Below are positions 34,340 through 43,370 of a stretch of 64,000 nt of DNA, piece by piece. The translations under genes were made by a program, and so were the position numbers. The notes under the pieces are model-generated. The model was not told where the DNA came from. It ran no database searches and saw nothing but the letters and a program-made list of their open reading frames with translations. This stretch comes from Magnetovibrio sp. (GTDB lineage Bacteria; Pseudomonadota; Alphaproteobacteria; Rhodospirillales; Magnetovibrionaceae), in contig JANQJR010000036.1 of assembly GCA_028281525.1 (NCBI GenBank), forward strand, positions 1 to 64,000, given 5' to 3'. Positions within the stretch are counted from its first letter, which is position 1. The number at the start of each line of letters is the position of its first letter.

Positions 34340-35620
34340 GTGGAACCGACCGGATTGATTCCTCCCCAACCGTGGATGACCGCACCGGAAACCCGGACGG
34401 TGATGGACGCCTTTCGCGCGGCGGGCGCAGAGGCGCGCTTCATCGGCGGGTGCGTGCGTGACGCGATCCTGAAGCGGCCTTCCAAAGACATCGACATCGC
34501 AACCCCGGTGGAACCTGAAAAGGTTCTGGAGATTCTCGAATCTGCGGGCATCCATGCGATCCCCACGGGGATCAAACACGGCACGGTGACCGCCGTGGTC
34601 GGCCACCAGCATTTTGAAATCACCACACTGCGCGTCGATGTGGAAAGCTATGGCCGCCACGCCCGTGTCGCGTTTACCGATGACTGGACCCAAGACGCGG
34701 CGCGGCGCGATTTCACCATCAACGCCATGTCGTGCGACGAGGCTGGCAACATTTACGATCCCTACAACGGATTGGAAGACTTAGGGAGGGGCTGGGTGCG
34801 TTTCGTCGGTGACGCCGAACAGCGAATCGAGGAAGACGTGCTGCGCTTGCTGCGGTTCTTCCGCTTCTTCGCCGAATACGGCAAACCACCGATCAGCAGC
34901 AAGGGTCTGCTGGCCGCGCGCAAGCTGGCGCACCGCTTGCCGGAATTGTCGGGTGAACGGGTGCGCGGGGAATTGTTCCGCATTCTCACTGCGCCCAACC
35001 CCGCCGACACCGTCACCATGATGCGCGCGGAGCGGATATTGCACCATATTCTTCCCGAAGCTGGACATGTGGGGCAGCTGCGTATGGTGGCGTGGTTATT
35101 GGAACGAGCCATGAAGTTCGATGGCGTGGAGATCGACCCCGTACGACGGCTGGCGGCCTTGTTGGGCCCGGAACTGAAGCCTGAGCAAGTCCTCGCCGTC
35201 GCGGACCGCCTCAAGTTTTCCAAGCGCGAACGTAAGCACTTGGCGGATATGTGCGCCGCCAAGCCCGAAGTTCATCCGGATATCACGCCCAAGGCCCTAC
35301 ACATCGCCTGCGCCAATTTGGGCAACGCCATTGTCGTCGACCGCGCCTTATTGACGTGGGCGGACGAACTGGCGGAAGAGGCCCACTTGCCGTCGAATCG
35401 CACCGAAGCCTGGCGCGCGTTCATCGAAGCCGCCCTGAAGGTCGAGACCACTCCCTTCCCGCTGCAAGGCCGGGACGTCCTGGCATTGGGCGTATCCCAT
35501 GGCCCCCGGGTGGGACAACTTCTCAAACAGGTGGAAGCTTGGTGGCAAGATCGGGACTTCCGCCCCGGTCGGGAAGAGTGCTTGGACGAACTGCGCAAAA
35601 CCATCGATTCCGGCGCTTAG
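34340..35620 (+). CDS. CCA tRNA nucleotidyltransferase / poly(A) polymerase family
   Basis: Class II nucleotidyltransferase of 426 aa that adds or repairs the 3' CCA of tRNA. The nucleotidyltransferase core is seen: FIGGCVRDAIL, KDIDIATPVEP (catalytic aspartates), and DAARRDFTINAMSCDEAGNIYDPYNGLEDL, followed by RIEEDVLRLLRFFRFFAEYG. The long C-terminal helical region is typical of the alphaproteobacterial version. Start GTG at 34340 follows AAGGCGG; ATG at 34376 is an alternative. CCA-adding and poly(A)-adding members are hard to tell apart by sequence; no other cca gene is in the window. Confidence 0.92.
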   Translation: MEPTGLIPPQPWMTAPETRTVMDAFRAAGAEARFIGGCVRDAILKRPSKDIDIATPVEPEKVLEILESAGIHAIPTGIKHGTVTAVVGHQHFEITTLRVDVESYGRHARVAFTDDWTQDAARRDFTINAMSCDEAGNIYDPYNGLEDLGRGWVRFVGDAEQRIEEDVLRLLRFFRFFAEYGKPPISSKGLLAARKLAHRLPELSGERVRGELFRILTAPNPADTVTMMRAERILHHILPEAGHVGQLRMVAWLLERAMKFDGVEIDPVRRLAALLGPELKPEQVLAVADRLKFSKRERKHLADMCAAKPEVHPDITPKALHIACANLGNAIVVDRALLTWADELAEEAHLPSNRTEAWRAFIEAALKVETTPFPLQGRDVLALGVSHGPRVGQLLKQVEAWWQDRDFRPGREECLDELRKTIDSGA

Positions 35621-35634
35621 GGCCAGGCCCTAAG
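35616..35634. terminator. Hairpin at the cca/trmL convergent junction
   Basis: CTTAGGGCC-A-GGCCCTAAG spans the cca stop codon; its 13-base core is identical to the element at 9416-9428. No T-run. Confidence 0.4.
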
Positions 35635-35637
35635 CCC

Positions 35638-36099
35638 TCAAGCGGGAAACGCACCGGTCTGGCGCAGCGCCTCGCCCAATACCATCGCGCCCGCCACGGC
35701 AACGTTCAGGGACCGCGCACCCGCCGACATGGGAATCGTCAAGCGCGCATCCGCTGCGTCGTGCACGTCTTGCGGCACGCCCGCGCTTTCGGAGCCCAGC
35801 AGCAATACATCGTTCTCGCCAAACGCAAAATCCGTGTAAATATTCGCTCTTTTGGTGGTGAGCAGCACCAGACGCCGGCCCTCTTGCCCTTGGCGCAGGG
35901 CGTAAAAGGCATCCCACGACACATGACGGACCACTCGGTCCAAATCCAGATAATCCATGGCCGAGCGCCTGAGGTGACGGTCGGAAAACACGAACCCGCA
36001 CGGCTCGATGATATCGACGGCCAAATCCAAACACGCGGCGGTCCTGAGAAGGGTTCCGGTGTTCTGGGGAATATCTGGCTGATAAAGGGCTAAGTTCAT
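35638..36099 (-). CDS. trmL: tRNA (cytidine/uridine-34-2'-O)-methyltransferase
   Basis: SPOUT-fold methyltransferase of 153 aa that methylates the 2'-hydroxyl of the wobble base in tRNA-Leu isoacceptors. Blocks: ALYQPDIPQNTGTLLRTAACL, HLRRSAMDYLDLDRV, the knotted C-terminal FGENDVLLLGSESAGVPQDVHD and IPMSAGARSLNVAVAGAMVLGEALRQ. ATG at 36099 gives the family length; a longer in-frame upstream extension to 36138 is unlike relatives. It converges with cca and is divergent from petABC. Confidence 0.95.
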   Translation of the reverse strand: MNLALYQPDIPQNTGTLLRTAACLDLAVDIIEPCGFVFSDRHLRRSAMDYLDLDRVVRHVSWDAFYALRQGQEGRRLVLLTTKRANIYTDFAFGENDVLLLGSESAGVPQDVHDAADARLTIPMSAGARSLNVAVAGAMVLGEALRQTGAFPA

Positions 36100-36116
36100 G
36101 ATTCTCAAGCTTTGAT

Positions 36117-36150
36117 CGATTATATTTCGCACCCGCAAAACGATTATATT
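36117..36150. promoter_or_regulatory. Direct repeat between trmL and petA
   Basis: The decamer CGATTATATT occurs twice (36117-36126 and 36141-36150), with a 24-base period, upstream of petABC. It could be a regulator site or part of the trmL promoter; nothing in the sequence decides between them. Confidence 0.35.
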
Positions 36151-36212
36151 AGAAGGGTTTGATTTTTTCCCTTTTTTCTAGTGTGGATTTCTTATATACC
36201 GTTTGCCGAGAT

Positions 36213-36296
36213 CGGGCGGCACATTTTCATGTGCCAGCCCGGTTTATGTTGTGCAGGGCAGCTATACGGTCGGCGAAAATGCCGTCCGGGGGACGG
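36213..36296 (+). promoter_or_regulatory. petA: Structured leader upstream of petABC
   Basis: Two hairpins in tandem. The first (36213-36241) has arms CGGGCGGCACAT and ATGTGCC-A-GCCCG with a four-base loop and one bulge. The second (36282-36296) has arms CCGTCC/GGACGG around GGG. They lie 86-169 bases before the petA start codon. No known riboswitch is recognised. Confidence 0.45.
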
Positions 36297-36381
36297 AAAA
36301 GTCACCCTTTCCCGCCTTTATAAAAGCAGCCCGCTTGAGCTGTGACTAGAGCCTGTGACCAAGGTCAGGAAAGGCGTCATC

Positions 36382-36930
36382 ATGACGGATAATCCCACAA
36401 ACACTGCAGAAGGCGTTGACGCCCCGCGTCGCGACTTTCTTCTGATTTCCACCACCACGCTGGGCGTGGCGGGTGTCGCCATGGCAGCATGGCCTTTCAT
36501 CCATTCCATCAATCCCGCAAAGGACGTTTTGGCCCTGGCTTCGACCGAGGTCGACCTGTCCGCCATCGAAGAAGGCATGGCCATCACCGTCCTGTGGCGC
36601 GGCAAGCCGGTTTTCATCCGCCACCGCACGGCGGAAGAAATCAAGGCCGCCGAAGACGTCGATGTGGCCGATTTGCGCGATCCCCAGTCGGATGCGGACC
36701 GCGTTCAAAAGCCCCAGTGGCTGGTGGCCATCGGCGTTTGCACGCACCTGGGTTGCATCCCGGCCGGCCAAGCGATCGGTGACGTCAAGGGCGAATATGA
36801 TGGCTGGTATTGCCCCTGCCACGGCTCGCACTACGACACGTCTGGGCGTATCCGCAAGGGCCCGGCGCCGTTCAACCTGCCAATTCCTCCGTACACGTTT
36901 ACGGAAGAATCCATGATTGTGATTGGGTGA
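36382..36930 (+). CDS. petA: Ubiquinol-cytochrome c reductase Rieske iron-sulfur subunit
   Basis: 2Fe-2S subunit of the bc1 complex, 182 aa. A twin-arginine-type N-terminus ([26 protein letters not shown]) forms the membrane anchor. The cluster motifs are CTHLGC and CPCHGSHYD (two Cys and two His). ATG at 36382 is chosen because AGGAAAGG lies just upstream; a GTG at 36355 is less likely. First gene of petABC: petB starts 8 bases after the stop. Confidence 0.97.
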   Translation: MTDNPTNTAEGVDAPRRDFLLISTTTLGVAGVAMAAWPFIHSINPAKDVLALASTEVDLSAIEEGMAITVLWRGKPVFIRHRTAEEIKAAEDVDVADLRDPQSDADRVQKPQWLVAIGVCTHLGCIPAGQAIGDVKGEYDGWYCPCHGSHYDTSGRIRKGPAPFNLPIPPYTFTEESMIVIG

Positions 36931-36938
36931 GGCCGACC

Positions 36939-38183
36939 ATGAAACGTACGCAAAGCTCGAACCGCTTGGTTCAATGGATTGACGACCGGCTTCCGATTTT
37001 CACCTACGCCGATCACAACGTCATCGCTTATCCCACGCCGAAGAACCTGAACTACTGGTGGAACTACGGTTCGCTCGCCGGCATCATTCTGGTGATCATG
37101 CTGGTCACCGGCATCTTCCTGGCGATGAACTACCAGCCGCACGCCGATGTGGCGTTCGCCAGCGTGGAACGCATCGTGCGCGACGTAAATTACGGGTGGC
37201 TGTTGCGCTACCTGCACACGAACGGCGCGTCCATGTTCTTCATCGTCGTTTACATTCACATGTTCCGCGGCATGTACTACGGTTCGTATAAAGCTCCGCG
37301 CGAACTTCTGTGGATGATCGGCGTGACCATTTACCTGATCATGATGGCCACCGCCTTCATGGGTTACGTTCTGCCTTGGGGCCAGATGAGCTTCTGGGGC
37401 GCGACCGTGATCACCAACCTGTTCTCCGCCTTCCCCTGGGTCGGCGATTACATCGTGACCTGGATCTGGGGCGGCTTCTCGGTCGACGTGCCAACCATCA
37501 ACCGCTTCTTCGTGTGGCACTACCTGCTGCCGATGGTCTTGGTGATGGTGGTGGTGATCCACTTGTGGGCGCTGCACGTGCACAAATCCAACAACCCGCT
37601 GGGCATCGACATCAAGACCCCGCAGGACATGATGCCGTTCCACCCGTTCTACACCATCAAGGACCTGTTCGGTCTGGGCCTGTTCATGATCTTCTTCATG
37701 TACTTCGTGTTCTTCAACCCGAACTTCTTCGGCGAACCGGAGAACTACATCCCGGCCAACCCGATGGTGACCCCGCCGCACATCGTGCCGGAATGGTACT
37801 TCCTGCCGTTCTACGCGATCCTGCGCGCCGTCGAAAGCAAGCTGGGCGGCGTGCTGTTGATGTTCGCGGGCGTGCTGATCCTGTATGTCCTGCCGTGGCT
37901 GGATACGTCCAAGGTCCGCTCCGCGACCTACCGTCCCATCTACAAGCAGATGTTCTGGATCTTCTTCCTGAACTGCATCTTCCTGGGCTACATCGGCTTC
38001 CACGCACCGACCGACCTGCTTTTGGGTATGGAAATGCTGTACTGGGGCCAGATCGCCACGGCCTATTACTTCGCACACTTCCTCATTCTGATGCCGTTGT
38101 TGGGCAAGTTTGAAAAAACCAAGCCGCTGCCCAACTCCATCTTCGAAGAAGTGTCGAAAAAATGCCGCGCGAAGGAGGACTGA
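36939..38183 (+). CDS. petB: Ubiquinol-cytochrome c reductase cytochrome b
   Basis: Eight-helix membrane subunit that carries hemes bL and bH and the quinone sites of the bc1 complex; 414 aa. Blocks: [26 protein letters not shown] with heme histidines, [40 protein letters not shown] and the [13 protein letters not shown] quinol-site motif. Start ATG at 36939 with GAGGCCGACC upstream; a longer in-frame upstream stretch overlaps petA and is not a real start. Between petA and petC. Confidence 0.98.
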   Translation: MKRTQSSNRLVQWIDDRLPIFTYADHNVIAYPTPKNLNYWWNYGSLAGIILVIMLVTGIFLAMNYQPHADVAFASVERIVRDVNYGWLLRYLHTNGASMFFIVVYIHMFRGMYYGSYKAPRELLWMIGVTIYLIMMATAFMGYVLPWGQMSFWGATVITNLFSAFPWVGDYIVTWIWGGFSVDVPTINRFFVWHYLLPMVLVMVVVIHLWALHVHKSNNPLGIDIKTPQDMMPFHPFYTIKDLFGLGLFMIFFMYFVFFNPNFFGEPENYIPANPMVTPPHIVPEWYFLPFYAILRAVESKLGGVLLMFAGVLILYVLPWLDTSKVRSATYRPIYKQMFWIFFLNCIFLGYIGFHAPTDLLLGMEMLYWGQIATAYYFAHFLILMPLLGKFEKTKPLPNSIFEEVSKKCRAKED

Positions 38184-38186
38184 TCC

Positions 38187-39035
38187 ATGCGTAAACTGAT
38201 CATTTCGACCGCATTGGGCCTAAGCCTTGCAGTCTCCGCGACCATCTCCACTGGGGCGCACGCCGCTGGCGCCGCGGTCAAACCCATCGATATGAGCTGG
38301 TCCTGGGAAGGCATGTTCGGCACTTTCAACCGCGAAGATGTCAAAAAGGGCGGCCAGATTTTCTTCGAAGTCTGCAACGCTTGCCATTCCATGGACATGG
38401 TGGCGTATCGCAACCTGGTCGATATCGGCTGGAGCGAAGACGAAGCCAAGGAAGTGGCCGCGCAGTACGAAGTCGAAGACGGCCCCAACGACGAAGGCGA
38501 GATGTTCGTGCGTCCCGCCCGTCTGTCGGACCGCATCGTCGCGCCGTACCCGAACGAAAAGGCAGCCCGCTTTGCCAACGGTGGCGCCTACCCGCCGGAT
38601 CTGTCGGTCATCACCAAGGCCCGCAAGAACGGCCCGGATTACCTTTACTCGCTCCTGGTGGGCTATCAGGATGAGGCTCCGGAAGGCTTCGAGCTGGCCG
38701 AAGGCACCAACTACAACGACTACTTCCCGGGCCACCAGATCTTCATGGCGCAGCCGCTTTACGGCGAAAGCGTGGAATTCCCGGACGGCTCTTATGCCAG
38801 CCTGGAAGAGGAAGCCAAGTACATCACGACTTTCCTCGCTTGGGCGGCCGAGCCGGAGCTCGAAGAGCGCAAGTCTCTCGGCATCAAGGTGCTGCTGTAC
38901 TTGATCGTTCTGACGGCGATGCTGTATGCGCTCAAGAAACGCATCTGGAGCCGTATCTGCTTGGACGAGTACACCCACGGGCCGTACGAAGAGCAGTACC
39001 AGAAGGATCTGGACAAGCACAAAATGCCGGGCTAA
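38187..39035 (+). CDS. petC: Ubiquinol-cytochrome c reductase cytochrome c1
   Basis: Membrane-anchored c-type cytochrome of the bc1 complex, 282 aa. A signal peptide (ending AHA near residue 27) precedes the heme-binding CNACH motif, and the axial methionine is expected in the region after YNDYFPGHQIFMAQPL. A C-terminal membrane anchor (IKVLLYLIVLTAMLYAL) is followed by a basic tail. Last gene of the operon; a strong terminator follows. Confidence 0.97.
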   Translation: MRKLIISTALGLSLAVSATISTGAHAAGAAVKPIDMSWSWEGMFGTFNREDVKKGGQIFFEVCNACHSMDMVAYRNLVDIGWSEDEAKEVAAQYEVEDGPNDEGEMFVRPARLSDRIVAPYPNEKAARFANGGAYPPDLSVITKARKNGPDYLYSLLVGYQDEAPEGFELAEGTNYNDYFPGHQIFMAQPLYGESVEFPDGSYASLEEEAKYITTFLAWAAEPELEERKSLGIKVLLYLIVLTAMLYALKKRIWSRICLDEYTHGPYEEQYQKDLDKHKMPG

Positions 39036-39061
39036 CGCTCAGCATCCAAGCTGCTGAAAAC

Positions 39062-39092
39062 AAACCCCCGCCTTACTCGGCGGGGGTTTTTG
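39062..39092 (+). terminator. Rho-independent terminator of petABC
   Basis: AAACCCCCGCC, short loop, GGCGGGGGTTTTTG: a strong GC stem with a T-run, about 27 bases after the petC stop codon. Confidence 0.92.
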
Positions 39093-39182
39093 TTTGATCA
39101 AACGTCAATATGGCGATGTCGATTTTTAGGTGATAGCGTGCAATTCTTGTGTGTTCCCGCCATACGCAAAGAGAGGGTGCCC

Positions 39183-39965
39183 TTGCGACACTTCACCCCC
39201 CTGATCATGGCCTCCCTGCTCCCCATTTTGGGTTGCACGATGCCGGGGGATTTGGCCGAAGGCGTTGACCTGGTGGAAGGGCGGCTCGTTCAGACCTTGA
39301 TTGACGAGGACTGTGGGGACTTCGTTATGCGTGATCATGACGGCAACGTCCTGTATCGCAAAGATGTAAAGAGTGACGATATTGCGATTCTTGAGATTTC
39401 AGATTTGCCGGATGGCGGACGCTTGGCCTGGTTTCGTGTACACGCGAGGGAATTCAAGTTCAGCTACCATCCACACTACGGCATGGTGACATGTGGAGAG
39501 ATACACCCAGGTGAGCTTTACGATTCTACATATACCCATCCTTCCCGCATTCTTATGAATCATGGCGGGAACCCCAAATTGTACGAGCCCGTTCTTGCCG
39601 AGATACGACGAAGGCAAGAGGAAGTGAACAGAAGGTTTTACGAAAAACTGCGTAAGTCACGCACGCTCGACGCCACATTCCCGATCCGCGTGAAGTGGAA
39701 CGGCATAGCGGGCGAGATACGCGGCACCATCCGCGAAGTGCGGGTCGGTTCCGAAGGCACCATGGTCATCGAACTGCCGAGAAGTATGGAAAGCACCTGC
39801 ACCGGGACATACAGCTACACCGGCCATAACGTCGGCACTTGGAATGTCACCTGTCCGGACAATCTGACGGCCTCAGGCACCTTCAAATCCGGCGCAGGCG
39901 CACATGGCAAAGGCATCGACAATGCGGGCCGGAAGGTGACATATACCATCGATGTGAAGAACTGA
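39183..39965 (+). CDS. Predicted lipoprotein with C-terminal 'CTG...GxGxGID' domain
   Basis: About 260 aa. Lipobox LLPILGC makes it a likely lipoprotein; I chose the TTG at 39183 because GAGAGG precedes it and it begins a normal signal peptide, but GTG at 39177 or an earlier codon is possible. The N-terminal half has an unrecognised domain; residues about 105-170 contain a helix with charged residues (LYEPVLAEIRRRQEEVNRRF). The C-terminal third (STCTGTYSYTG, then ASGTFKSGAGAHGKGIDNAG) resembles the mature part of the small lipoprotein at 46703-47143. Alone on its strand behind the petABC terminator. Confidence 0.72.
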   Translation: MRHFTPLIMASLLPILGCTMPGDLAEGVDLVEGRLVQTLIDEDCGDFVMRDHDGNVLYRKDVKSDDIAILEISDLPDGGRLAWFRVHAREFKFSYHPHYGMVTCGEIHPGELYDSTYTHPSRILMNHGGNPKLYEPVLAEIRRRQEEVNRRFYEKLRKSRTLDATFPIRVKWNGIAGEIRGTIREVRVGSEGTMVIELPRSMESTCTGTYSYTGHNVGTWNVTCPDNLTASGTFKSGAGAHGKGIDNAGRKVTYTIDVKN

Positions 39966-40024
39966 ACGTGTCCCCGTTCATAGGCCCTCTTTCGCATGCG
40001 GCCTTTTGCCGGAGATCGAGCAAG

Positions 40025-40046
40025 GCGGGCGCTCAGGAATGCCCGC
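40025..40046. terminator. Hairpin at a convergent junction
   Basis: GCGGGC / GCCCGC with a 10-base loop, followed by TTTC on the plus strand. It lies 60 bases after the lipoprotein stop and covers the last codons of the CapA-like gene. Confidence 0.45.
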
Positions 40047-41361
40047 TTTCGCCCAGCACCAAATCGGCGTAACGCTTGAGTTCCGCGATATAGTCCTGGG
40101 GATGGCTGGCGCTGCGCCCATCCAGATGATCGGCGAGTTTTTCGATACGCGTCAGTATCTTGCCGTCGTGATCGATGGAACTGCGGAACACCGGCGTCGC
40201 CCGGGCCGTTTCGATATATGTCAGGTCCTGACCACCGAGCCGCCCTTTCGCGAGCGTGAGGTTCAAAATCGCGCTCAACGCCAGATACGGGGCTGAAAAC
40301 ACCCAGTTCAGGCTTCCCAGGGAATAGGCGATCACCGCAACGCGGTTCGGGTCCCGGCGGGTGCGGTAATATTCGACCGGCTGAACCACGTGCGGATGGT
40401 GGCCGAGAATGGCGTCGGCGCCCCATTCGATCAGGGTGTGCGCGATGTCCACCTGGCGTCTGCGCGGGAAAAATTCGAATTCGTAGCCCCAATGCAAGGA
40501 CGCGATGATGAAGTCGCAGCCCTGATCTTTACAGTCGTCGATCTGGCGTTTCAAGATATCCAGGTCGGGCTCGGAAAATTTCGAAAGCATTTTCGCGACG
40601 TTGATGCGGTGGCTTTCTTCGGCGGGCATCACATGGCCATTAAGACCATATGTCGCTGCGACAAAACCGATTTTTATGCCGTCCTTGACAAGAACTTTTC
40701 CTTTTCCGAACTCATCCGGCTTGCTGTTGGTGCCGATGCCGAGAATGCCTTCTTCGGAAAAAATCCTCTGGGTCGTTTCCAAGCCCTCGACCCCCATGTC
40801 GAACATGTGGTTGTTGGTGGTGTTCAACACCGTGAACCGCTTGTCCTTATGCCCTTTGATGATATCGAACTGATCCCGGGAACAGCATTCGATGGGAGCG
40901 GCTTCGTCGCTGATGACCTCTTCTTGCAACGCCTGTTCGGTGATGGGCGATTCGAAGTTCGCACACGAAACGCCCTGGTCAAACAACAGATCGGCAACAT
41001 TCTCAAAGAGGATGTCTTTCGAGTGTTCAAGGCCATGCGTCTGGAACAAATCGCCGGCGGCCCCAAGGGTGAGCGTGCTGTCTTTAGCAAAATCCTGCGG
41101 CAGGCCAACTATACGGCTGTCCACCGCAAGCAGGTCTTCTACCCGCTCTCCCTTCTCCACACGGGTGATCGGGTTCATGCATTTGTAGACCCAGTAGAAC
41201 TTGTCCCGTAAAGCCATCTCCTCGAACGAGGCGGCCGCTTTTTGATCGGGACGATTCCAAAATCCGAATATTTCGGCGCATTTGACCACCATGTTCATTT
41301 TGAATCTGAGGCTACGGGACGATATCTCCAAGGCCTCGATCGGTGTGGTTGGCATGGGCAT
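40033..41361 (-). CDS. CapA family protein (metallophosphatase fold)
   Basis: Protein of 442 aa in the PGA_cap/CapA family, named for a Bacillus poly-gamma-glutamate capsule protein. Typical blocks: TLGAAGDLFQTHGL (metal-site aspartate), CANFESPITE, NTTNNHMFDMGVEGL, ASLHWGYEFEFFPRRRQ and GADAILGHHPHVVQPVEYY. About 90 residues precede the domain. No signal peptide, so cytoplasmic. No capsule genes are nearby, and many CapA homologues have unknown substrates. ATG at 41361 follows GGGAGG. It is 102 bases downstream of the MTA salvage operon on the same strand and could be read through from it. Confidence 0.88.
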   Translation of the reverse strand: MPMPTTPIEALEISSRSLRFKMNMVVKCAEIFGFWNRPDQKAAASFEEMALRDKFYWVYKCMNPITRVEKGERVEDLLAVDSRIVGLPQDFAKDSTLTLGAAGDLFQTHGLEHSKDILFENVADLLFDQGVSCANFESPITEQALQEEVISDEAAPIECCSRDQFDIIKGHKDKRFTVLNTTNNHMFDMGVEGLETTQRIFSEEGILGIGTNSKPDEFGKGKVLVKDGIKIGFVAATYGLNGHVMPAEESHRINVAKMLSKFSEPDLDILKRQIDDCKDQGCDFIIASLHWGYEFEFFPRRRQVDIAHTLIEWGADAILGHHPHVVQPVEYYRTRRDPNRVAVIAYSLGSLNWVFSAPYLALSAILNLTLAKGRLGGQDLTYIETARATPVFRSSIDHDGKILTRIEKLADHLDGRSASHPQDYIAELKRYADLVLGESGHS

Positions 41362-41463
41362 GGCTGCCTCCCCTTGTCATTTGCGAACATGCCATCCATA
41401 CACGCAATACAGGCGCTCCACAAGATATCGCCAACCGTGAGTGCGAATGATCCGAAGCCGTTG

Positions 41464-42228
41464 TTACAGGTTGTCCTTCTCGTCCGGCAATTTGTAGAAG
41501 GTCGAGCGCTTGGGATAGCTGACGTTGGCGCTCCAGCGCTTGCGCGGCTTCCTGCGTTTCTGGTCCTCGACCTTCTGGGCGTTGTCGCCGTAGGTCCAAA
41601 AACGGTGCATCACATCTTCCATCTCTTGGTCGGAGAGCAATTCCGGCTCACCCATTTGCAGGACCAGTTGGTATTGCTGGGCCAGGACCTCGACCTCGAC
41701 CGCCAGGCTCAAGGCCTTTTCCAGGTTGTCGCCGTAAGCGATCATGCCATGGTGGCTCATCAGACAGGCGCGGCGACCATCCAGTGCTTCCAGCACCGCT
41801 TTCGACAGGTCTTCCGTACCGAAAGGCTCATAGCGACAGCAGCGGATGTTCTTGCCGCCTGCAACCGCGACCATGTAGTGGAACGGCGGAATGCCCTTGT
41901 TCAAACACGCGAGCGCAGTGCAGTACGGCGGATGGGCGTGCACGATGGCTTTGGCGTAATCGCGCGCGTTGTAGATATCCATATGGAAACGCCATTCCGA
42001 GGACGGCACATAATGGCCCTCAATAACGTTACCTTCGAAGTCCATGTAGACAATATCTTCGGCGCGCAGCTTGTGGTATTTAACGCCCGACGGTGTGACC
42101 AGGAAGCCGCCGCCGTCCACGTCGGGAATGCGCGCGGACACATTTCCCGATGCGCCCGCGCTGAGGCCCGTTTCATTGAGCTGCAGCGCGGTTTTGATGA
42201 TCTTGTTGCGAAGGTCGATGTGGCGCAT
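41464..42228 (-). CDS. ald2: Class II aldolase, probable methylthioribulose-1-phosphate / deoxyribulose-1-phosphate aldolase
   Basis: Zinc aldolase of 254 aa. Blocks: SAGASGNVSARI, FLVTPSGVKYHKL, SSEWRFHMDIY, and the zinc-binding HAHPPYC with a later SHHGMIAYG. It follows mtnA by 13 bases and mtnP before that, and no other methionine-salvage gene (mtnC, mtnD, mtnE) is present. In Rhodospirillum rubrum the same trio forms the DHAP shunt, where Ald2 cleaves 5-(methylthio)ribulose-1-phosphate into DHAP and 2-methylthioacetaldehyde. MtnB dehydratase belongs to the same superfamily and is the main alternative. ATG at 42228 gives the usual length; the basic 45-residue tail is unusual. Confidence 0.78.
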   Translation of the reverse strand: MRHIDLRNKIIKTALQLNETGLSAGASGNVSARIPDVDGGGFLVTPSGVKYHKLRAEDIVYMDFEGNVIEGHYVPSSEWRFHMDIYNARDYAKAIVHAHPPYCTALACLNKGIPPFHYMVAVAGGKNIRCCRYEPFGTEDLSKAVLEALDGRRACLMSHHGMIAYGDNLEKALSLAVEVEVLAQQYQLVLQMGEPELLSDQEMEDVMHRFWTYGDNAQKVEDQKRRKPRKRWSANVSYPKRSTFYKLPDEKDNL

Positions 42229-42241
42229 GGGGGCCGCCCGT

Positions 42242-43345
42242 TTACTTCCACGCTTCCGGCTGTTCCGGATAGAGCGAGCGCAGGCCGGTTTCCGAAGCCT
42301 CGCATACACCGCGCTCCGTGATCAGCTTTGACACCATGCGCGAAGGCGTGACGTCGAAGGCCGGATTGCCGCCTTTGGAGCCGTCCGCAGCGATGCGCAC
42401 GCCTACAACTTCGCCGGATGACGTCATGCCGTTCATCCAGGTGACCTCGGTTTCATCACGCTCTTCGATGGGAATCTTGAAACCGTCATCCAGTGTCCAG
42501 TCGATGGTCGGGCCCGGCAGCGCCACATAGAACGGCACGTGATTATCGTGTGCCGCCAAGGCCTTCAAGTACGTGCCGATTTTGTTGCACACATCTCCGG
42601 TCCGGGTGGTGCGGTCGGTGCCGACGATACAGAGATCCACCTTGCCGTGCTGCATCAGGTGCCCACCGGCGTTGTCGACAATAACGGTGTGCGGGATACC
42701 GTGCTGACCCAGTTCCCATGCCGTCAGGCTGGCGCCTTGGTTGCGCGGGCGGGTTTCATCGACCCACACGTGCACCGGAATGCCGGCTTCGTGCGCTTTG
42801 TAAATCGGTGCGATGGCGGTGCCCCAATCCACGGTCGCGAGCCAGCCCGCGTTGCAGTGGGTCAACACGTTCACCGGACGGGATTTCCCCGCCTTTTCGA
42901 AGGCCGCCGCGATCAGGTCCTTGCCGTGATCGCCAATGGCCGAACAAATCGCCACGTCTTCGTCCGCAATTTCCCTGGCGCGGTTCCACGCCGCTTCGAA
43001 CCGTGCCTCCGGTGACAGAGGCGCGAGGATAGATTTCTGCTCGTCGATGGCCCAGCGCAGGTTCACTGCCGTGGGGCGGGCCTCGAACAACACTTTGTAG
43101 GCATGATCCAGATTGGCGTCGCTGGGATCGGACTTCATCGCCAGCGCCATGCCGTAAGCCGCCGTCGCACCGATCAAGGGCGCGCCACGCACCAGCATGT
43201 CGAAGATGGCGTGGGCCGCTTCCTCCACTGTTTCCAGGCGTACGGTTTCGAACTCGAATGGCAGTTTGGTCTGATCGATGATGTCCACCGCCTGGCCGTC
43301 GCTGGAGACCCAGATGGTGCGCATGGGCATGCCGTTGACTTTCAT
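42242..43345 (-). CDS. mtnA: S-methyl-5-thioribose-1-phosphate isomerase
   Basis: Converts 5-methylthioribose-1-phosphate to 5-methylthioribulose-1-phosphate; 367 aa. Family blocks: [60 protein letters not shown] (catalytic cysteine), [16 protein letters not shown] and [18 protein letters not shown] (catalytic aspartate in GTDR). Middle gene of mtnP-mtnA-aldolase. This enzyme class also acts on 5-deoxyribose-1-phosphate, which fits the DHAP shunt. Confidence 0.95.
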   Translation of the reverse strand: MKVNGMPMRTIWVSSDGQAVDIIDQTKLPFEFETVRLETVEEAAHAIFDMLVRGAPLIGATAAYGMALAMKSDPSDANLDHAYKVLFEARPTAVNLRWAIDEQKSILAPLSPEARFEAAWNRAREIADEDVAICSAIGDHGKDLIAAAFEKAGKSRPVNVLTHCNAGWLATVDWGTAIAPIYKAHEAGIPVHVWVDETRPRNQGASLTAWELGQHGIPHTVIVDNAGGHLMQHGKVDLCIVGTDRTTRTGDVCNKIGTYLKALAAHDNHVPFYVALPGPTIDWTLDDGFKIPIEERDETEVTWMNGMTSSGEVVGVRIAADGSKGGNPAFDVTPSRMVSKLITERGVCEASETGLRSLYPEQPEAWK

Positions 43346-43370
43346 AATCTTTACCTTCCAGGTTGGGGCC

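Noticed and set aside
36831-38078. Long antisense open frame (415 codons) opposite petB
   Set aside because: Composition is dominated by His, Asp, Val and Glu as expected from the reverse of a membrane-protein gene; petB is certain.
41464-42228. Assignment of the class II aldolase as MtnB dehydratase
   Set aside because: Kept only as an alternative: the absence of mtnC, mtnD and mtnE here and the mtnP-mtnA linkage fit the shunt aldolase better.
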